Source: Mayamaea pseudoterrestris (Eukaryota; Bacillariophyta; Bacillariophyceae; Sellaphorales; Sellaphoraceae). From it: DNA of 20,000 nucleotides. Shown piece by piece: positions 16,601-20,000 of this stretch. Where the stretch lies: positions 1 through 20,000 of the forward strand of contig BROI01000001.1 of the NCBI GenBank assembly GCA_027923505.1, given 5' to 3'. Position 1 is the first letter of the stretch; the number at the start of each line of letters is the position of its first letter. The position numbers were made by a program, and so were the translations under genes. The notes under the pieces were generated by a model that saw nothing but the letters and a program-made list of their open reading frames with translations, had not been told where the DNA came from and did not search any database.

Positions 16601-19448
16601 TCTGATAGTACGGCTCCGATGTATGACGACGGCGAATCATGAACTCGCGCATTACTTCGTCAAACTCGGCACTCATCGCTTCTTTCGCATTATCCGAGAA
16701 GACTTCCAACGGAGCTCCAAACTCGCGGATGAAATCACGGAATCGTTTCGGTACGTCACCTTTCGTCCGCATGGGATACACGACAATGATCTGACTGCGA
16801 CAACCATAGAATAGCTGCACGCATGTGCACCCTGCATGTCCGTCGATATGGTCATCCATGGCAGGTTCGTCGAAGAACATGGTGTCATGGGCCACTCGAT
16901 CATCTAGACGGTAGACGTTCAGGAATCGGCTCTTTCGATGCATTCGTGGGGGGTATCGGCGCTCGTGCATGTTGAACTGCGTGCTATGGCGCAAAGTATC
17001 CTTGATCGTCTGCGCCGGGTACCATGCAAAGTTCGGCAGCAATGCGTCGATATCAGGTTTCTTTGGCAGGATAGACTTGTAGGGCTGATAGACGAGATCC
17101 GCATTGTACTTCTGTACGACGGCACAAACATTCAGCTCCTTCTCGGTGTAAACAGGTTGATTGTCGTGTCCGAGATTCGTATAAGTCACGTTGCTCTGAC
17201 GATGGGTGCGATTCCGCGTACGCGAGCGTGTCACGCGCGTGAAGCCCTCTTCGTCGTCACTGTCTTCGTCGTCTTCGTCGCGCGACAACAAGTCCGGTAC
17301 GTCGTCCTCGTCGTCATCGTCATCCGAAGAGTCATAGTCGTCGTCCTCGGTCGGCTCGACGTCAAACTCATTCGGATCCCAAGGCCCATCGAAGGTCATC
17401 ATGACCCGAGGTAAGGTGTGAAGCTCATGCGCCGACACTGGAAACATTGGCAAGGTCGCCATGCCACTTTCCATTCCGAGCATAAACTTGTATCCATCTG
17501 GCGTTTCGATTCGTAACTTGCCACCAAAGTTGTAATGCTTATCGTTGACATGAAGTCCGAAGGCTTCCATCTGCATACTCGAATGAATCGTCTTGCCGGT
17601 TCCAGAATATGCGTAATTATGGAACTCGCCGACGACCCAACCCTTGGTGCTCTTAAGCTTGGCGACTGCTGTGACGGTAGACAGGTCCGGAAGCTTGAGA
17701 CCACCGACTCCAGTGACTTCAATCTTGTGGAACTTGTCCTCGGTAAGGATGCGGCCGTCCGCTCCCCATACTCCGCCACTCGCGCCGCGATCGACAGTCG
17801 ACGCTGAATGCTTATCCAAGTCAATGCTCGCGACTTTGTACTTGCGACTCTGAGCAATATTTGCTCCCCGAGTCGTAGTCGTGGGCTGGTCTGGACCTAA
17901 GAAACTTCGCATCGCTGAGCCACGGCTAGTGTTGTTCACACGTTCGGTCGCCGCACTCGCCGTCGTTGCCGCTGATGAAGTGGCTGCGACGTTAGCGTTG
18001 CGTGTTGTACTCGTCGTTTGCGTGGTGCCTGCCTGTGTTGCTGATGTCGAACCACCTGCAGCACTGGCCGCTCGACTCGTACCACGGCGTTCAAACACTT
18101 CGTGTTGCTGATCGCGGGTAAGGAGTCGCCACGTGTTTGGTGGAATCGTCGCATTCACGTCGCTGGGAATTTCGATCGTCTTCGTGTCGGCATAGCTGCG
18201 AACATACGAGCGAGTATCTCCCCGACCGCGGCCGCCGCCGCCGCCTCGTCCCGTGCTCAAGTCGCCGCGACCACCGCCCCCCTGATTGGATTGCTGATTG
18301 TTGCTGCTACTTGGCGTAGACTGGGAATTGTTCGCGCTTGCCTTCTTCGTCTTCTCCTTCTCTTTCTTGGTTTGCTCAGATTGGTTCGCCTGGCGCTTCT
18401 CGGTCTCCTTGATGCCACGACGATTGTCAGATTGACGTGCGACGTCGTTCAGGAGGTTCCAAAACTGGGTGTACGTCATCGGGTTGCCGGTCTTGGACTC
18501 TTCGATCAGCGCCATGTTCACCGCCGATGCCATATCCGCATGGCGGAAAACCGCGCGCTCCAAAATCTGACGCTTCGTGCTTGCTGTAAGTAGCTCGGTT
18601 TCCTCGGCGTAGTCATTGTAGTTCTCTTCCTTGCTGGACCACTGGATAAGCCAATTGACGAGAGACTTGGCGTAACTCGCGTCGAGAGTGAAATTGCGCC
18701 ATTCGTCTTCGGCCGAACGTAGATCCAACTTGCGCGCCATCCCGTCGAGGAATGTCGCCTCCAACTCTGCAATGCACGCTGAGGCATTCGCGCTGTCGAT
18801 GTGCTTGCGGACAATGAGCTTGCTCTGCGGTGTCTTGCAGGTATACTCGAGCGCCGCTAAAAGCTTCGAACACTGATACTGATACTCGGCGAATTCGGGC
18901 TCGAGTGCAGCTGGTGCCTTGAACTCGTCGTCCCAAAAGTAGCCAAGTCGCTCGCTTCGCATGCGGTTCTTGAAGGCCCGCCAGTAGGAGCAGAACTTGC
19001 GATCGTTCTTGAGCTCCAGCATGGTCTTCAGATCCAGCTTGATGTCGTGTCGTTTCGTCGTGGTGTCGTTGCCTCCGATAACGCTGAAGTCTCCGAAACT
19101 GCGGTTGCCTGCGGTCGGTGACCCCGGTGCTGCTGGGAGGTCTCGGCTCGTAATGTGGTCTTTCTCCAGGTCTTGCCATTGCGCAGTCGTCCGACGTTGC
19201 TCGTGAATCCAACTCATGAGCTTGCGCAATCGGCTTGTTCGTATCGTCGACCACTGGTGCTGGGTCTTAATGTTCGTCACGTCTTGTTCCGACAGCTCGG
19301 CCATCGCCTCCGCAGTCGTGAGTTCCTCTTGCTCGAAACACACTGCGGTAGGGTCGTTTGGATCCCAAGTTGCGGATGCTGCGAGCCACGGAATGTCGAA
19401 GACTTTACCGACGGCACGCTTGTAGGTCGTTACATCAATTGTCGCCAT
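13569..19448 (-). CDS. Copia Gag-Pol polyprotein (Gag, protease, integrase, RT, RNase H)
   Basis: This is a 1959-residue single frame. The start at 19448 has an ideal Kozak context (CCACCATGG). Gag covers about 1-390, with a lysine-rich stretch (345-370) and an RGG box (389-411) but no CCHC knuckle. The protease has DRGASGG (D553). Acidic tracts lie at 701-735 and 1138-1173. The integrase triad is D855, D919, E955, with DD35E spacing. A chromo-like motif, WNVLVQWDDGSKTWEPL, is at 1291-1307. The RT has RYKARLVAGGHM (1437-1448), D1483 in VGDIGNAYLE, VKALYGLRTSGARFHE (1516-1531) and WVDD (1566-1569), where most relatives have YVDD. The RNase H residues are D1774, E1817 (GSEF), D1851 (YGDNQAV) and D1900 (NIADVLTK). 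All catalytic positions are present, so the protein may be active. Gag and Pol are not separated by a stop or shift. The last 14 residues are encoded by the 3' LTR. Confidence 0.95.
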   Translation of the reverse strand: MATIDVTTYKRAVGKVFDIPWLAASATWDPNDPTAVCFEQEELTTAEAMAELSEQDVTNIKTQHQWSTIRTSRLRKLMSWIHEQRRTTAQWQDLEKDHITSRDLPAAPGSPTAGNRSFGDFSVIGGNDTTTKRHDIKLDLKTMLELKNDRKFCSYWRAFKNRMRSERLGYFWDDEFKAPAALEPEFAEYQYQCSKLLAALEYTCKTPQSKLIVRKHIDSANASACIAELEATFLDGMARKLDLRSAEDEWRNFTLDASYAKSLVNWLIQWSSKEENYNDYAEETELLTASTKRQILERAVFRHADMASAVNMALIEESKTGNPMTYTQFWNLLNDVARQSDNRRGIKETEKRQANQSEQTKKEKEKTKKASANNSQSTPSSSNNQQSNQGGGGRGDLSTGRGGGGGRGRGDTRSYVRSYADTKTIEIPSDVNATIPPNTWRLLTRDQQHEVFERRGTSRAASAAGGSTSATQAGTTQTTSTTRNANVAATSSAATTASAATERVNNTSRGSAMRSFLGPDQPTTTTRGANIAQSRKYKVASIDLDKHSASTVDRGASGGVWGADGRILTEDKFHKIEVTGVGGLKLPDLSTVTAVAKLKSTKGWVVGEFHNYAYSGTGKTIHSSMQMEAFGLHVNDKHYNFGGKLRIETPDGYKFMLGMESGMATLPMFPVSAHELHTLPRVMMTFDGPWDPNEFDVEPTEDDDYDSSDDDDDEDDVPDLLSRDEDDEDSDDEEGFTRVTRSRTRNRTHRQSNVTYTNLGHDNQPVYTEKELNVCAVVQKYNADLVYQPYKSILPKKPDIDALLPNFAWYPAQTIKDTLRHSTQFNMHERRYPPRMHRKSRFLNVYRLDDRVAHDTMFFDEPAMDDHIDGHAGCTCVQLFYGCRSQIIVVYPMRTKGDVPKRFRDFIREFGAPLEVFSDNAKEAMSAEFDEVMREFMIRRRHTSEPYYQNQNPAERIIGHVKESHERLMDRTGTPACFWLRALLFQTEMYRHLSHPALDGKSPIEFITGQVPDVSKYLHFRWFEIVNYFVKDVEAPGTRQRAAYWLGPNTTCGDDLTYFICDCETHEIMTRSVCLPRNDPKFLNLRVPAPASPVMKEGEPRLYTVPGLGGEILMPEMIKKITDADSRDEDSFIPDEDDTPLVETVEYPEDDDMTDGELDPNPADDDPADDDDDKPKKKNINPWRKLPKYAPDELIGKSFLMKTDDGQEVRATVMSKLNNRDAQNHQNIKMMLKLGNGEADEVMSYVEVSDLYEAEVNQDMANPERKWFFKEILDHQGPLTSKSKNWKHSKWNVLVQWDDGSKTWEPLNAMIESDKVSVAAYAQKHNLLDKDGWSSLNRWARNAKKVARKVATARMEQQKNGPRYKFGVQVPRDWKEARRLQEAAGHTKWTDAEGVELANLDEYETFQDLGPSSTTTPPTGYQKIRVHFVYDVKHDLRYKARLVAGGHMTKDNDDAYSSVISLKAMRLALVIGEANGKKCMVGDIGNAYLEAFTKEKVYFVGGPEFGEREGHILVIVKALYGLRTSGARFHERLADALLAEGWKPSYCDSDLWIKDAGDSYDYLCVWVDDLLNISDDPAAFFKMLEEKYKFKLKGVGHPEYHLGGDFGRDPDGTLYWSAKTYVAKLLAQYERLFEGPPKKYSSPIDKDDHPELDQSELLNDQEKKIYQSLVGALQWAITLGRFDIAVAVVSLSRFRVEPRKGHLQRVKRVCGYLRELPDAAIRFRTKWPANEEHFGTMEEQDWERSVYGKDGVDEMLDVYPPPKGVTVRTSTFEDACLMHCMVTGKSLEGVLSFVNQTPVDWHCKLQATVETATFGSEFGVAKSGTDISISLRASLMAMGVPLEKSAWMYGDNQAVITQSTIPSSTLSKRHNALAYHRVRWAVAAGIIKFVKIDGKENIADVLTKYLPYCDAMPLLKPVLFWRGDTSYAIVKDKNAATTSSVPEGSDKSQSGEVKSPNPN
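13615..13622 (-). promoter_or_regulatory. Polypurine tract of intact Copia element
   Basis: GAGGGGAG on the minus strand directly abuts the TGACA start of the 3' LTR, the position required for priming plus-strand DNA. It also codes for residues 1943-1945 (E, G and most of S) of the polyprotein. The same octamer precedes the LTR of the right-arm Copia relic at 4891..4898. Confidence 0.8.
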
Positions 19449-19545
19449 GGTGGAGGTTGATCAGAGGAATCGGACTCGCTGCAGACGAATGTGTCACGAT
19501 AGCTCCCTCGCTCGTTCTTGCTCTCGAAGCACTGAAATGTTAATC
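19449..19545 (-). other. 5' leader of intact Copia element
   Basis: 97 bases lie between the 5' LTR and the Gag-Pol ATG. A primer-binding site should lie next to the LTR end, but no TGG matching a tRNA 3' end is seen there; the first bases read GATTAACATTTCAG. A tRNA-internal primer, as used by Drosophila copia, is possible. Confidence 0.6.
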
Positions 19546-19940
19546 TAACACCGTTGACGATTTCGCAGTCAACGTCTTACCTCCAAAAAGCTCCGATACA
19601 GGGTCCTTGGCCACGGTCTGTACAGCTCTTGATGGAGATGGCTCGTCGAATAGTCTTGCGCTCGCCACTACACGAATACGACTGCACTCTCGTCGCAAAC
19701 TAGTAGTTCTATATTGTGAGCTTATCGCTACATCGCTACATCGACCACTCGGAAGATCATCCGATCAATCCGTTTCTTTCAATCACATTACATCAGTCGT
19801 AACTGGTCGTTCCATTCATACAACGCATCCACACGACGGTTGCGCACTTTCTTCATTCACATGTCACATACGACAGCTGCGGACTCGACACAAGCTAATT
19901 AGGGTTCGGGCTCTTGACTTCGCCGCTCTGCGACTTGTCA
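19546..19940 (-). repeat. 5' LTR of intact Copia element
   Basis: 395 bp, identical by eye to the 3' LTR. It should hold promoter and transcript start. It contains a short tandem GATGTAGC duplication (plus strand GCTACATC twice) next to the TATA-like site. Confidence 0.93.
19708..19715 (-). promoter_or_regulatory. Possible TATA box in the 5' LTR
   Basis: AATATAGA on the minus strand lies about 226 bases into the LTR, within a plausible promoter zone. It is the only TATA-like match I noticed in the LTR. There is no experimental or comparative support. Confidence 0.25.
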
Positions 19941-20000
19941 TGTAGAAGGTTCCATTGGTGCATGATTGACTGCCTGTATCATTTGTTAAAGCAGCTTGTA
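19941..20000 (-). other. Right flank of intact element, possible remainder of old gag
   Basis: One minus-strand frame is open throughout (ALTNDTGSQSCTNGTFY) and could continue the gag of the older Copia relic at 10877..13219. The stretch is too short to prove this, and there is no target-site duplication to confirm it is the other half of the same locus. Confidence 0.3.

Larger units (their letters stand above)
13220..19940 (-). mobile_element. Full-length, apparently intact Ty1/Copia LTR retrotransposon
   Basis: The element is 6721 bp: 5' LTR 19546..19940, leader 19449..19545, single Gag-Pol frame 19448..13569, polypurine tract 13622..13615 and 3' LTR 13614..13220. The LTRs begin TGACA and end TGTTA, an imperfect terminal inverted repeat. 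I compared the two LTRs by eye over their whole length and found no difference. Integrase precedes RT, which defines Copia. Identical LTRs and an open frame indicate recent insertion. No matching 4-6 bp target duplication is seen: GAATT precedes 13220 and TGTAG follows 19940. Confidence 0.93.

Noticed and set aside
1-20000. CRISPR arrays, tRNA or rRNA genes, prokaryotic operons
   Set aside because: No regularly spaced repeats, cloverleaf-like sequence or ribosomal motifs were seen. The content is eukaryotic LTR retrotransposons.

Overview
This is eukaryotic, transposon-packed DNA with no recognisable host gene. Every coding signal I can read belongs to LTR retrotransposons: at least four Ty1/Copia-type copies or fragments and one Ty3/Gypsy-type element. 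The Copia proteins look like the CoDi-type elements I know from diatoms and other marine microalgae: a protease with a D-R-G-A motif, a DD35E integrase, and a chromo-like W-E-P-L motif ahead of the reverse transcriptase. A diatom or related stramenopile alga is my best guess for the host; this is inference from family resemblance. I see no prokaryotic features, tRNA, rRNA or CRISPR.

Layout. (1) 1..2050 (minus) and about 2546..4593 (plus) are two arms of a large inverted repeat. Each carries the same broken Copia polyprotein from the integrase/RT linker to RNase H, around a spacer of about 500 bp. The right arm runs on to its stop codon (4879..4881), a polypurine tract (4891..4898) and a piece of LTR that stops near 5030. 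(2) About 5031..9432 (minus) is a Gypsy-type element. Its long Gag-protease frame ends in TAG and is followed by a Pol frame with a good RT domain, cut off before RNase H and integrase. An 11-bp hairpin starts 6 nt after the TAG. (3) 9433..10398 has no recognisable gene. (4) 10399..10852 (plus) is a decayed Copia integrase. (5) 10877..13219 (minus) is an older, heavily frameshifted Copia element of a different lineage, in which protease, integrase, RT and RNase H remnants occur in the expected order. (6) 13220..19940 (minus) is a full-length Copia element with two 395-bp LTRs that read as identical and one unbroken 1959-codon Gag-Pol frame. It sits in or next to the gag part of element 5. (7) 19941..20000 is flank, possibly more of that old gag.

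The element at 13220..19940 is the only one that looks capable of coding for a complete machinery: Gag for particle formation, protease to cleave the polyprotein, integrase for insertion, and RT plus RNase H to copy the RNA. Its LTRs carry promoter and end signals. The other copies are relics, in various states of decay, truncation and nesting. The signals most worth following are the stop codon plus hairpin in the Gypsy element, the Gag-Pol frame that runs through the polypurine tract into the LTR, the RGG box in place of a zinc knuckle in Gag, and the origin of the inverted repeat.
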